Positions 26,151 through 33,919 of a stretch of DNA of 64,000 bases are shown here, one piece after another. Every line of letters begins with the position of its first letter. Position 1 is the first letter of the stretch. The notes beneath the pieces are model-generated. The model searched no databases. It worked only from the letters and a program-made list of their open reading frames with translations, and was not told where the DNA came from. Origin of the DNA: UBA1479 sp040218445 (GTDB lineage Bacteria > Pseudomonadota > Alphaproteobacteria > Rhodospirillales > Casp-alpha2); assembly GCA_040218445.1 (NCBI GenBank), contig JAVJRK010000017.1:186001-250000 (forward strand), given 5' to 3'. The position numbers and the translations under genes were made by a program.

Positions 26151-26184
26151 TAGACGTCTATACAAATTGTTAGTTTGTCTATAC
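26151..26184. promoter_or_regulatory. Probable PhnF operator repeats upstream of phnG
   Basis: GTCTATAC occurs twice in the same orientation (26156-26163 and 26177-26184), 21 bp apart, that is two helical turns. The first copy overlaps the perfect palindrome TAGACGTCTA (26151-26160). The region lies downstream of the Pho box and 70-100 bp before the phnG start, a sensible repressor position. Assignment to PhnF is by location. Confidence 0.6.
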
Positions 26185-26252
26185 TGTGGCGGGCCCAAAC
26201 AAATAACGACCCAGCCGGTATAGAAGGTGAGGCGGCGGAGCTCCAAAATCCG

Positions 26253-26756
26253 ATGACGGAAACCCCAAAGACGAATACGCCGGCAGTGTCCGACCGAAGC
26301 CGCGCCCGTGCCGAATGGATGGGGGTTCTGGCCCGCGCGCCGGAATCCCAGTTAGAAGCGGCATGGGACGATTTATCGGCAGACCATGGCGATGTGTCTT
26401 ATTCCCTGCTGCGGGCCCCGGAAAAGGGATTGGTGATGGTGCGTGGGCGTGCCGGCGGGGACGGGCAGGCGTTCAATCTGGGTGAGATGACCGTGACCCG
26501 CTGTTCCGTCAAGCTGACGGACGGCACGGTCGGCCATGGTTATGTCGCGGGACGTTCGGCCCGCCACGCGGAACTCATCGCCGTATTCGATGGTTTGTTG
26601 CAAATCCCGGCCTATGCCGATGCCGTGGCCGAACGTGTGCTGGTGCCGGTCAAGGCATCGCTTGCCGTGGCCCGCGCGCAGACGGCAGCCAAGACCGCCG
26701 CCACCAAGGTTGAATTCTTCACCATGGTTCGCGAACAGGGGGCATCTCTGGAATGA
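26253..26756 (+). CDS. phnG: C-P lyase core subunit PhnG
   Basis: A 167-residue subunit of the PhnGHIJ core complex, which forms the ribose-phosphonate intermediate from ATP and phosphonate. Recognisable PhnG sequence includes GLVMVRGRAGGDGQAFNLGE and GHGYVAGRSARHAELIAVFD. ATG 26253 is chosen, as the open frame from 26175 extends into the promoter. The stop overlaps phnH by 4 nt (ATGA), showing translational coupling. First gene of the phnGHIJKL operon. Confidence 0.93.
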   Translation: MTETPKTNTPAVSDRSRARAEWMGVLARAPESQLEAAWDDLSADHGDVSYSLLRAPEKGLVMVRGRAGGDGQAFNLGEMTVTRCSVKLTDGTVGHGYVAGRSARHAELIAVFDGLLQIPAYADAVAERVLVPVKASLAVARAQTAAKTAATKVEFFTMVREQGASLE

Positions 26757-27376
26757 CGGCGGCAATCCTCCTTCAAGGCGCGGCGCCGGCCGCCGGGTTC
26801 GGCGATCCCGTGCATGATTCTCAGGCGGTATTCCGGTCGGTTCTGCGTGCCATGTCGCGGCCGGGTGAAGTTCAGGAATTGACTGCGCCGATCATGCCGC
26901 CGGCGCCGTTGTTGCCCGCGGCTGCGGCGGTATGCCTGGCGCTGCTGGACCTGGAAACGCGGCTGTGGATCGACGGCGGCAGCCGCGATGTTTCCCAGGC
27001 CCGGGACTTTCTCGCCTTTCATACCGGCGCGCCAACCGCATCCACCGCCGCGGATGCGGACTTCGTTGTCGTTGCCGACGGTGCCATGGTGCCCAGGCTA
27101 GACACATTCCGTCAGGGAAGCGACGAGGCGCCGGAAAAATCAGCGACCTTGATCGTGCAGGTGACGGATCTTGATGACATGCCGGTTGATGGTGTCTGGC
27201 GTCTGAGTGGACCCGGTGTCGACGGCACCGCAGGACTTCATATCGAAGGGTTGCGCGGCGGGCTTGTCGAAGAACTTGCCGACAATCGTGGGCGGTTCCC
27301 CCGGGGGGTGGACCTGATCCTGTGTGCGGAAACGCGGCTTGCCTGCTTGCCGCGTACCACCAAGGTGGAGGCCTGA
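26753..27376 (+). CDS. phnH: C-P lyase core subunit PhnH
   Basis: A 207-residue subunit with the PhnH start pattern GFGDPVHDSQAVFRSVLRAM and SRPGEVQEL, and the later GPGVDGTAGLHIEGL. It forms part of the C-P lyase core with PhnG, PhnI and PhnJ. It overlaps phnG by 4 nt and ends 3 nt before phnI. Length is near that of characterised homologues. Confidence 0.93.
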   Translation: MTAAILLQGAAPAAGFGDPVHDSQAVFRSVLRAMSRPGEVQELTAPIMPPAPLLPAAAAVCLALLDLETRLWIDGGSRDVSQARDFLAFHTGAPTASTAADADFVVVADGAMVPRLDTFRQGSDEAPEKSATLIVQVTDLDDMPVDGVWRLSGPGVDGTAGLHIEGLRGGLVEELADNRGRFPRGVDLILCAETRLACLPRTTKVEA

Positions 27377-27379
27377 TCG

Positions 27380-28480
27380 ATGTATGTTGCCGTCAAAGGG
27401 GGTGAGAAGGCGATCGACAATGCCCATGCGCTGCTTGCCGAAGAACGGCGCGGCGATCCGTCGGTACCTGAGTTGACCCTTGATCAGATCAAACAACAGA
27501 TGACGCTTGCGGTCGACCGAGTGATGGGCGAGGGCTCGCTTTACGACCCGGATTTGGGCGCGCTTGCCATCAAACAAGCGTGCGGCGACCTGGTTGAGGC
27601 TGTGTTCCTGCTGCGGGCTTTTCGGACCACTTTGCCGCGCCTGGGCGTGAGCAAGCCGGTCGATACCGCCGACATGACCGTCCGGCGCCGCATTTCCGCA
27701 ACCTTTAAGGATTTGCCGGGTGGGCAGGTTCTGGGGCCGACGTTCGATTATACGCATCGGCTGTTGGATTTCGCCCTGGCGGCAGAAGGTGCTGGGCCGC
27801 TCGCGGCAGCCGAAGCTGCGCCCGAGGACATGGCGGATCAAATGCCCCGGGTTACGGACCTGCTGGCGCAGCAAGACTTGATCGAACCAGAAGCCGGACC
27901 GGATGACGGGGACCGTCAGGTCGCTGATCTGACCCGCGATCCTCTGGAATTTCCGGCCGGGCGTGACCTTCGTTTGCAGAACCTGGCCCGCGCCGATGAA
28001 GGTTTTCTGTTGGCATTGGGATATTCGACCCAACGTGGATACGGCCGCAACCATCCCTTCGCCGGTGAAATCCGCATGGGCGAGGTCGCGGTGGAGATCG
28101 TGCCCGAGGAACTGGGCTTTGCCATCGAGATCGGCGACATGACCGTGACCGAATGCCAGATGGTCAACCAGTTCACGGGCTCGGCCACGGAACCGCCGCA
28201 GTTCACGCGCGGCTACGGCCTGGTATTCGGGCGCTCGGAACGCAAGGCCATGTCCATGGCTTTGGTCGACCGGTCGCTGCGTGCCCGTGAGCTGGGCGAG
28301 GAAGTCACCGCCCCCGCCCAGGACGAGGAATTCGTGCTGTACCATTCCGACAATGTGGAGGCACAGGGCTTCGTTCAGCATTTGAAATTGCCCCATTACG
28401 TGGATTTCCAAAGCGAACTGGTCCTGATCCGCGCCTTGCGCCGCGAAGCCGCAGCCAGACGTAACGAGGCCGCGGAATGA
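27380..28480 (+). CDS. phnI: C-P lyase core subunit PhnI
   Basis: A 366-residue protein beginning MYVAVKGGEKAIDNAHALL, the conserved PhnI N-terminus, with LGYSTQRGYGRNHPFAGE in the second half. PhnI supplies the nucleosidase activity that, with PhnG, PhnH and PhnL, exchanges adenine of ATP for phosphonate. It overlaps phnJ by 4 nt. No truncation is seen. Confidence 0.95.
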   Translation: MYVAVKGGEKAIDNAHALLAEERRGDPSVPELTLDQIKQQMTLAVDRVMGEGSLYDPDLGALAIKQACGDLVEAVFLLRAFRTTLPRLGVSKPVDTADMTVRRRISATFKDLPGGQVLGPTFDYTHRLLDFALAAEGAGPLAAAEAAPEDMADQMPRVTDLLAQQDLIEPEAGPDDGDRQVADLTRDPLEFPAGRDLRLQNLARADEGFLLALGYSTQRGYGRNHPFAGEIRMGEVAVEIVPEELGFAIEIGDMTVTECQMVNQFTGSATEPPQFTRGYGLVFGRSERKAMSMALVDRSLRARELGEEVTAPAQDEEFVLYHSDNVEAQGFVQHLKLPHYVDFQSELVLIRALRREAAARRNEAAE

Positions 28481-29358
28481 CGGCGCCCCGGATATCATCC
28501 TCACAGGACGGCGGATACAATTTCGCCTATCTGGATGAACAGACCAAGCGGATGATCCGCCGCGCGATCCTTAAGGCCGTGGCGGTGCCGGGTTATCAGG
28601 TGCCGTTCGGGTCGCGTGAAATGCCGCTGCCCTATGGCTGGGGCACCGGCGGCATTCAGGTCACGGCCTCGATCATCGGGCTCAAGGACGTGCTCAAGGT
28701 TATCGACCAGGGCGCCGATGACACGACCAATGCGGTGTCGATCCGCCGCTTCTTCGCCAGAACCGCCGGCGTGGCGACCACGGAAAAGACGGATGAGGCG
28801 ACGATCATCCAGACCCGTCACCGCATTCCGGAAATGGGATTGGGTGATGATCAGATCATCGTCTATCAGGTGCCGATCCCGGAACCGCTGCGGTGGTTGG
28901 AGCCGCGCGAAACCGAAACCCGCAAGATGCACGGCTTGGCCGATTACGGTGTCATGCATGTGAAGCTTTACGAGGACATCGCCAAGTACGGCCATATCGA
29001 GACGTCTTATGATTATCCGGTGCTGGTCAACGACCGTTATCTGACGGCACCTTCGCCGATTCCCAAATTCGATAATCCCAAGATGCACGGGATGGGGGCA
29101 CTGCAGCTGTTCGGTGCCGGCCGGGAAAAACGCATTTACGCGATTCCGCCGTTTACCCGTGTGGCAAGCCTGGATTTCGAGGATCATCCCTTCGAGGTTC
29201 AGGCATGGGATCAAAGCTGCGCCATCTGCGGGGCCGACGACAGTTATCTGGATGAAGTCATCACCGATGATCAAGGCGGATCCATGTTCGTCTGCTCCGA
29301 CACCGATTACTGCCAGCGACGGGTTGCCGCGGGGCATAAGGGGGCGGGAGACGCATGA
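28477..29358 (+). CDS. phnJ: PhnJ, carbon-phosphorus lyase (radical SAM)
   Basis: A 293-residue catalytic subunit that cleaves the C-P bond with a 4Fe-4S cluster and S-adenosylmethionine. The four family cysteines are present near the C-terminus as CAICG and, about 22 residues later, VCSDTDYC. The N-terminus YNFAYLDEQTKRMIRRAIL and MPLPYGWGTGGIQ are typical. It overlaps phnI and phnK by 4 nt each, so the core operon is tightly coupled. The active-site set is complete, so I expect a working enzyme. Confidence 0.95.
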   Translation: MTAPRISSSQDGGYNFAYLDEQTKRMIRRAILKAVAVPGYQVPFGSREMPLPYGWGTGGIQVTASIIGLKDVLKVIDQGADDTTNAVSIRRFFARTAGVATTEKTDEATIIQTRHRIPEMGLGDDQIIVYQVPIPEPLRWLEPRETETRKMHGLADYGVMHVKLYEDIAKYGHIETSYDYPVLVNDRYLTAPSPIPKFDNPKMHGMGALQLFGAGREKRIYAIPPFTRVASLDFEDHPFEVQAWDQSCAICGADDSYLDEVITDDQGGSMFVCSDTDYCQRRVAAGHKGAGDA

Positions 29359-30155
29359 TGGACGCGCATCGACAAGACCGTGATGGCGGGCCTTTGCTCC
29401 GCGCTGCCGGGATTTCCCATTTTTACGGCGACCGCATCGGCTGCCGTGATGTCGGTTTCGATTTATGGCCGGGTGAAATTCTGGGTGTGGTCGGGGAGTC
29501 GGGGTCGGGCAAATCGACGCTGTTGAATTGCCTGTCGTCGCAGATTGTTCCCATCGCGGGCAGGTTGAGTTATCGCCTGCGGACCGGAGAGACGGCCGAC
29601 ATCTACGACCTTTCCGAAGCCGAGCGCCGCATGCTGATGCGCACGGATTGGGGGTTCGTGCATCAGAACCCGCGGGACGGATTGCGCATGGGCGTCAGCG
29701 CCGGGGCCAACGTGGGCGAACGCTTGATGGCTGTCGGCGAGCGTCATTACGGCAATATTCGCGGCCAGGTCACGGATTGGCTGGGGCGGGTGGAAATGGA
29801 CCTGGACCGCATGGACGATCTGCCGACACAGTTCTCCGGCGGGATGCAGCAGCGGGTTCAGATCGCGCGCAATCTGGTGACGGGCCCGCGGCTTGTGTTC
29901 CTGGATGAGCCCACGGGCGGCTTGGACGTGTCGGTTCAGGCGCGGCTGCTGGACCTTCTGCGCGGGTTGACCAACGATTTGGGATTGTCGGCGGTGATCG
30001 TGACCCATGACCTTGCCGTGGCGCGGCTGCTTTCGCATCGCCTGATGGTCATGCGCCGGGGCGAGGTGGTGGAGCAGGGCTTGACCGATCAGGTTCTGGA
30101 CGACCCGCAGCATGCCTATACCCAGTTGCTGGTGTCTTCGGTTCTGCAGACATAA
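29355..30155 (+). CDS. phnK: PhnK, ABC-type ATPase of the C-P lyase complex
   Basis: A 266-residue ABC ATPase without membrane partner, known to dock on PhnJ in the C-P lyase complex. Walker A GESGSGKST, signature FSGGMQQRVQIARNL, Walker B LVFLDEPTGGLD and VTHDLAVARLL are intact. The residue after the Walker B Asp and the overall sequence resemble oligopeptide-importer ATPases, as is usual for PhnK. Overlaps phnJ by 4 nt. Confidence 0.93.
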   Translation: MMDAHRQDRDGGPLLRAAGISHFYGDRIGCRDVGFDLWPGEILGVVGESGSGKSTLLNCLSSQIVPIAGRLSYRLRTGETADIYDLSEAERRMLMRTDWGFVHQNPRDGLRMGVSAGANVGERLMAVGERHYGNIRGQVTDWLGRVEMDLDRMDDLPTQFSGGMQQRVQIARNLVTGPRLVFLDEPTGGLDVSVQARLLDLLRGLTNDLGLSAVIVTHDLAVARLLSHRLMVMRRGEVVEQGLTDQVLDDPQHAYTQLLVSSVLQT

Positions 30156-30163
30156 AGGCCGCG

Positions 30164-30877
30164 ATGATGATGAACGACAACCGCCAGCCCGTGATCAGCA
30201 TCGAAGGTGCCGCCAAATCTTTTGTTCTGCACAATCAGGGCGGGGTTGAACTTGAAGTGTTCCGTGAGATCGATCTGGAGGTTTTTGCCGGTGAATGCGT
30301 TGCCCTGCATGGGCCGTCCGGCACGGGGAAAAGCTCCCTGATACGCCTGATTTACGGCAACTATCTATGTACCACGGGGCGCATCCTGATCCGCCACGAT
30401 GGGCGGGAAACCGATGTCGCGCAGGCGAAACCTCACGAAATTCTTGAGTTACGCCGCCGTACCATGGGTTATGTCAGCCAGTTCCTGCGCGTTATACCCC
30501 GCGTGCCGGCCCTGCAAGTGGTTGCCGAGCCGCTGCACGCCATTGGTGTTGCCGCCGAACAGGCCGAACAGCGGGCGGGCGAAATGCTTTCCCGGTTCAA
30601 CATTCCCGAACGTTTGTGGGGATTGGCGCCGGCAACGTTTTCCGGCGGCGAGCAGCAGCGCGTCAATCTGGCGCGGGGGTTCGTCATGGACTACCCGGTG
30701 CTTCTGGTCGATGAGCCGACGGCATCCCTGGACAAGGCCAACCGCGATGTCGTGGTTGATGTGATCGGGGCCGCCGTCGGGCGTGGTGCTGCCGTGGTCG
30801 GCATTTTCCACGATGCCGCGGTCCGTGATGCCCTGGCGACCCGGGTGTTGAGCCTCGCCGATCCCGCAGCGGCCTGA
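30164..30877 (+). CDS. phnL: PhnL, ABC-type ATPase of the C-P lyase pathway
   Basis: A 237-residue ABC ATPase. Walker A GPSGTGKSSLIRLIYG, signature FSGGEQQRVNLARGF, Walker B LLVDEPTASLD. In the pathway PhnL is needed with PhnGHI for formation of ribose 1-phosphonate 5-triphosphate. It lies 8 nt after phnK and 17 nt before the DUF1045 gene. The order J-K-L is the standard one. Confidence 0.93.
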   Translation: MMMNDNRQPVISIEGAAKSFVLHNQGGVELEVFREIDLEVFAGECVALHGPSGTGKSSLIRLIYGNYLCTTGRILIRHDGRETDVAQAKPHEILELRRRTMGYVSQFLRVIPRVPALQVVAEPLHAIGVAAEQAEQRAGEMLSRFNIPERLWGLAPATFSGGEQQRVNLARGFVMDYPVLLVDEPTASLDKANRDVVVDVIGAAVGRGAAVVGIFHDAAVRDALATRVLSLADPAAA

Positions 30878-30894
30878 TCCCGGGCAGACTGGAT

Positions 30895-31614
30895 ATGTCC
30901 GAACAGCGGGAACGTTTCGCCGTTTATTTGATTCCGGACGCGGCTTCGCCTCTTTGGCGGACCGGCTGCCGGTGGCTTGGTCGAGACCCGGACCGGAAGG
31001 AAGACAGCGGTCCTGTCACGCCTGTGGGCGATATCTCGGGTCGTTTGGAGGCGGCCGAATGGTCGGAAATCACGTCGGAACCACGCCGCTACGGGTTTCA
31101 TGCAACGCTTAAACCGCCGTTCTCCATAAAGGACGGCTTCGACCTTGCGGACCTGGACGAGGCATTGGCCCGCTTCGCGGCTCATTATCATGCCGTTGCG
31201 GCACCGTATCTTCAGGTCGCGCGGCTGGATGGTTTCCTTGCCCTGCGCCCCCAAGGTGATGACGCTGGACTGACCGACCTTGCCGCCGAATGCGTGCGGG
31301 AATTTGATAAATTCCGCAGGCCGTCCGATCCAGCCGTCTTGGCGGGGCGGCGCAGGGCGGGGATGACGGCCCGTCAGGAGACCTTGCTGACGACCTGGGG
31401 ATATCCTTATGTGATGGAGGAGTTCCGTTTTCATATGACGCTGACCAGGCGGTTTGATGACCGTACGGCGGCGCGGGTGTTGCCCTTGGTTGAATCCATG
31501 TTTGCGCCGGCTCTTTCAGAGCCCATGACCGTGAACGGCATTGCGCTGTTTCATGAAGCGGCCCCCGGTGTGCCGTTCAAAATCATTCGCCGTTATCGGT
31601 TCATGACGACCTAG
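30895..31614 (+). CDS. DUF1045 phosphonate-metabolism protein, 2H phosphoesterase-like
   Basis: A 239-residue protein of the DUF1045 family commonly found in alphaproteobacterial phn operons. Two HxT motifs, FHATLKPPF near residue 66-74 and FHMTLTRRF near 178-186, are the hallmark of 2H phosphoesterases, which hydrolyse cyclic or 2',5' phosphodiesters. No phnP gene, the cyclic phosphodiesterase of the last C-P lyase step, is seen in the cluster, so this protein may fill that role. That substitution is inference. It ends the operon. Confidence 0.85.
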   Translation: MSEQRERFAVYLIPDAASPLWRTGCRWLGRDPDRKEDSGPVTPVGDISGRLEAAEWSEITSEPRRYGFHATLKPPFSIKDGFDLADLDEALARFAAHYHAVAAPYLQVARLDGFLALRPQGDDAGLTDLAAECVREFDKFRRPSDPAVLAGRRRAGMTARQETLLTTWGYPYVMEEFRFHMTLTRRFDDRTAARVLPLVESMFAPALSEPMTVNGIALFHEAAPGVPFKIIRRYRFMTT

Positions 31615-31994
31615 CCTGAACAGGGTGCGCTGCGTTGGACTTGCTAGACCGGATTCCTGTCGCTGGGTGGCGGAAATCCCAAGTGTTGATGGGGGGATGC
31701 CTGTGCCGGCGGATTGGGAAAGTGCCGATAAGACATCAAATTTCGGAAGAATTTTTCGGGCTTGGCGTTTTATTTGATGGCGATATGCCGCATTGCACAG
31801 TCACCCGGAACACGGTTTTGGAACGCGCCTGCCCGTTCTCCTGATTTATCTTATTTTTCAGCCTGCTAATTTTTCAAAACCACATGAGATATGTGAATTT
31901 AGGCAAGGAATCTGGCCGTTTCTTAGTAGGAAGGCAGGGGGGGAATTGCTGCAGCGGCGAAACATTTTTGTCCCCAAAGGGGCCAAAAAAACCG

Positions 31995-32023
31995 TTGATC
32001 TTTGATGGCGGGAATGATCTTAT
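31995..32023 (+). promoter_or_regulatory. Candidate promoter for the TTT transporter operon
   Basis: TTGATC (31995-32000) and TCTTAT (32018-32023) are separated by 17 bp and would start transcription near 32030, right at the TGGTATACCA operator. The match is moderate and unproven. Confidence 0.35.
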
Positions 32024-32031
32024 TTTGCCTG

Positions 32032-32041
32032 TGGTATACCA
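32032..32041. promoter_or_regulatory. GntR-type operator, site 1 (TGGTATACCA)
   Basis: A perfect 10-bp palindrome about 205 bp upstream of the transporter binding-protein start and next to a candidate transcription start. Related sequences occur upstream of the GntR gene, the FAH gene and the FAD-oxidase/transporter pair. Confidence 0.6.
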
Positions 32042-32245
32042 GATGCCAAAGAGCTCAAAAGAGTCAGGTGCTGTGTATCGCGATGTTTGGGAAGACACTG
32101 AACAAGTGAATTGACAGGACCGTCCGAACTGACCGCCGCCGATAATAATAACAGGCGTGAAGTGAAGACATTTAACCGCCGTTCGACTTCGGCTTATACT
32201 GTAGCTGAACGCGCGAAGGCGCTATCAACAACTGGGAGGACACCC

Positions 32246-33235
32246 ATGAAGACTTTTGTCAAAAAACTGCTGGGCGTCGGCATTGCCGCCGGCCTGGTCG
32301 CCGGGTTCACGACCGTCACAGGCAAAGCTGCCTTGGCGTGGGAGCCGGTTAAGCCGATCCAATTCGTCGTGATGGCCGGCAAGGGCGGGGGCGCCGACAA
32401 ACTGGCGCGTCTGATCCAGTCCATCATCGAAAAGCACAAACTGTCTCCGAAGCCCGTTACGCCGACCAACAAGCCCGGCGGTTCCGGTGCGGAAGCGCTG
32501 GTGTACATGAAGAATCACAAGGATCCGGATCACGCGATCATGGTTACCTTGAACAGCTTCTACACCACGCCCATGCGTCAGCCGCGTTTGGAAGTCGATC
32601 CGCTGTCGTTCGCGCCGATCGCACGTATGGCCGAAGACACCTTCCTGCTGTGGGTCCATAAGGACGCCGGCATCAAGAACGTCGACGACTTCGTCAAGGC
32701 TGCCAAGGCTGCCGGCAACAAGTGGATCATGGCCGGTACCGGTAAGGCTTCCGAAGATAATCTGCTGTCTGACTTCCTGAATGCGGCCTATGGCCTGAAC
32801 ATGAAGTACGTGCCGTACAAAGGCGGCGGCAAGGTTGCCAAGCAGTTGGCCGGTAAGCACGCCAACTCCACGGTGAACAACCCGTCCGAACAGCTTGGTT
32901 TCTACGAAGCAGGCCAAACGGTGGCACTTGCTGCGTTCACCGACGAACGTCTGCCGTTGTTCAAGGACGCGCCGACCTTCAAGGAACTCGGTAAGGACTT
33001 TGTCTATTACATGCAGCGTTCCGTCGTTGGCGCGCCGGGCATGAGCAAAGAAGCCTCCGCGTTCTATCAGGGCGTCTTCAAGAAAGTGTACGAAACGCCG
33101 GAATGGCAGACGTACATGAAGAAGAAAAGCCTGCAAGGCGAACTGCTTCAGGGTGACGCGCTTGTCACGTACTGGAAGCGTGAAAACGAAGTGCATCGCA
33201 AGATGCTCGTCAAGATGGGCGCCATCAAAGGCTAA
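32246..33235 (+). CDS. Tripartite tricarboxylate transporter substrate-binding protein (TctC-like)
   Basis: A 329-residue periplasmic protein with a signal peptide (MKTFVKKLLGVGIAAGLVAG, cleavage near ALA). It belongs to the Bug/TctC family: PIQFVVMAGKGGGADKLARL near the mature start, TPTNKPGGSGAEAL, and the hinge regions of a two-lobed binding protein. ATG 32246 follows GGGAGGA. With the next two genes it forms a complete TTT importer. The adjacent oxalate genes and a shared operator suggest oxalate or a related small carboxylate as ligand, but family members also bind citrate, tartrate and others. Confidence 0.9.
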   Translation: MKTFVKKLLGVGIAAGLVAGFTTVTGKAALAWEPVKPIQFVVMAGKGGGADKLARLIQSIIEKHKLSPKPVTPTNKPGGSGAEALVYMKNHKDPDHAIMVTLNSFYTTPMRQPRLEVDPLSFAPIARMAEDTFLLWVHKDAGIKNVDDFVKAAKAAGNKWIMAGTGKASEDNLLSDFLNAAYGLNMKYVPYKGGGKVAKQLAGKHANSTVNNPSEQLGFYEAGQTVALAAFTDERLPLFKDAPTFKELGKDFVYYMQRSVVGAPGMSKEASAFYQGVFKKVYETPEWQTYMKKKSLQGELLQGDALVTYWKRENEVHRKMLVKMGAIKG

Positions 33236-33286
33236 GCCCATCTAACGTAAAGCAAAGACAAAGGATAAAGGGGAGGTTCCGTCATC

Positions 33287-33784
33287 ATGCGTCGTGCTGA
33301 AATTATAACTGCTGTCCTGATGGCGGCCCTCTCTCTTTATCTTATGTATAAGAGCGCTGAGCTACCAATTGGCTGGATCCCCGGCGAGGGACCTGGCGGC
33401 GGCTTCTGGCCCTTCTGGCTCGCTGCGTTCATGTTCGGCTCTACGATCCTGATCGCCGTCAATTGGTTCCGCCGTAAAAGCCCACCGTCCCAGTCCGAAG
33501 ATCCCTACCTGGACTCTTATGGAATGAAGATGTTCCTGCTTGTCGGGGGGGGGATCACGGGCATGATCGTCTTGGTCGAAATCATCGGCATGCATTTGGC
33601 TGCGGCGGTCTTCCTGATTTATTACATCCGCTTCTTGGGCGGGCACTCGTGGAAGGTCACGCTGGGCATTTCCATCCCGGCGCCGGTGATCACCTTTTTG
33701 TTCTTCGATATTGCCTTGCGCAAATTCCTACCGACGGGGTTGATGGACCCCCTCTACATCCCGCTCTACGACTACTTCCTGTAA
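33287..33784 (+). CDS. Tripartite tricarboxylate transporter small membrane subunit (TctB-like)
   Basis: A 165-residue membrane protein with four hydrophobic segments. The early motif LPIGWIPGEGPGGGFWPFWL (about residues 26-45) is typical of TctB, as is a C-terminal segment ending at the membrane boundary. It is the poorly conserved small subunit of the TTT transporter and lies between its binding-protein and large-subunit genes. Confidence 0.88.
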   Translation: MRRAEIITAVLMAALSLYLMYKSAELPIGWIPGEGPGGGFWPFWLAAFMFGSTILIAVNWFRRKSPPSQSEDPYLDSYGMKMFLLVGGGITGMIVLVEIIGMHLAAAVFLIYYIRFLGGHSWKVTLGISIPAPVITFLFFDIALRKFLPTGLMDPLYIPLYDYFL

Positions 33785-33919
33785 GCCTGCCGGAACGGCG
33801 CATCCCGGCTTAAGGGGGCAGAGCGGCAAAATCTCTGGTCTACAAAAGACCAGGAACCACGAAACACGACGGGTCAGCCGGCAATGTCCGGCGCCGTCCG
33901 GGGAAACAAAGTAAAGAAC

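Larger units (their letters stand above)
31615..32245. other. 631-bp non-coding region upstream of the TTT transporter
   Basis: Between the phn operon and the transporter there is no convincing gene. Several short open frames of 60-76 codons lack family features and good ribosome-binding sites. The middle (31830-32050) is more AT-rich than the surroundings. It holds a candidate promoter and a GntR-type operator, listed separately. No clear terminator with a T run is visible. Confidence 0.6.

Noticed and set aside
31635..32114. Short open frames in the gap before the transporter
   Set aside because: All are below 80 codons, without recognisable domains or convincing ribosome-binding sites, and composition is not gene-like.
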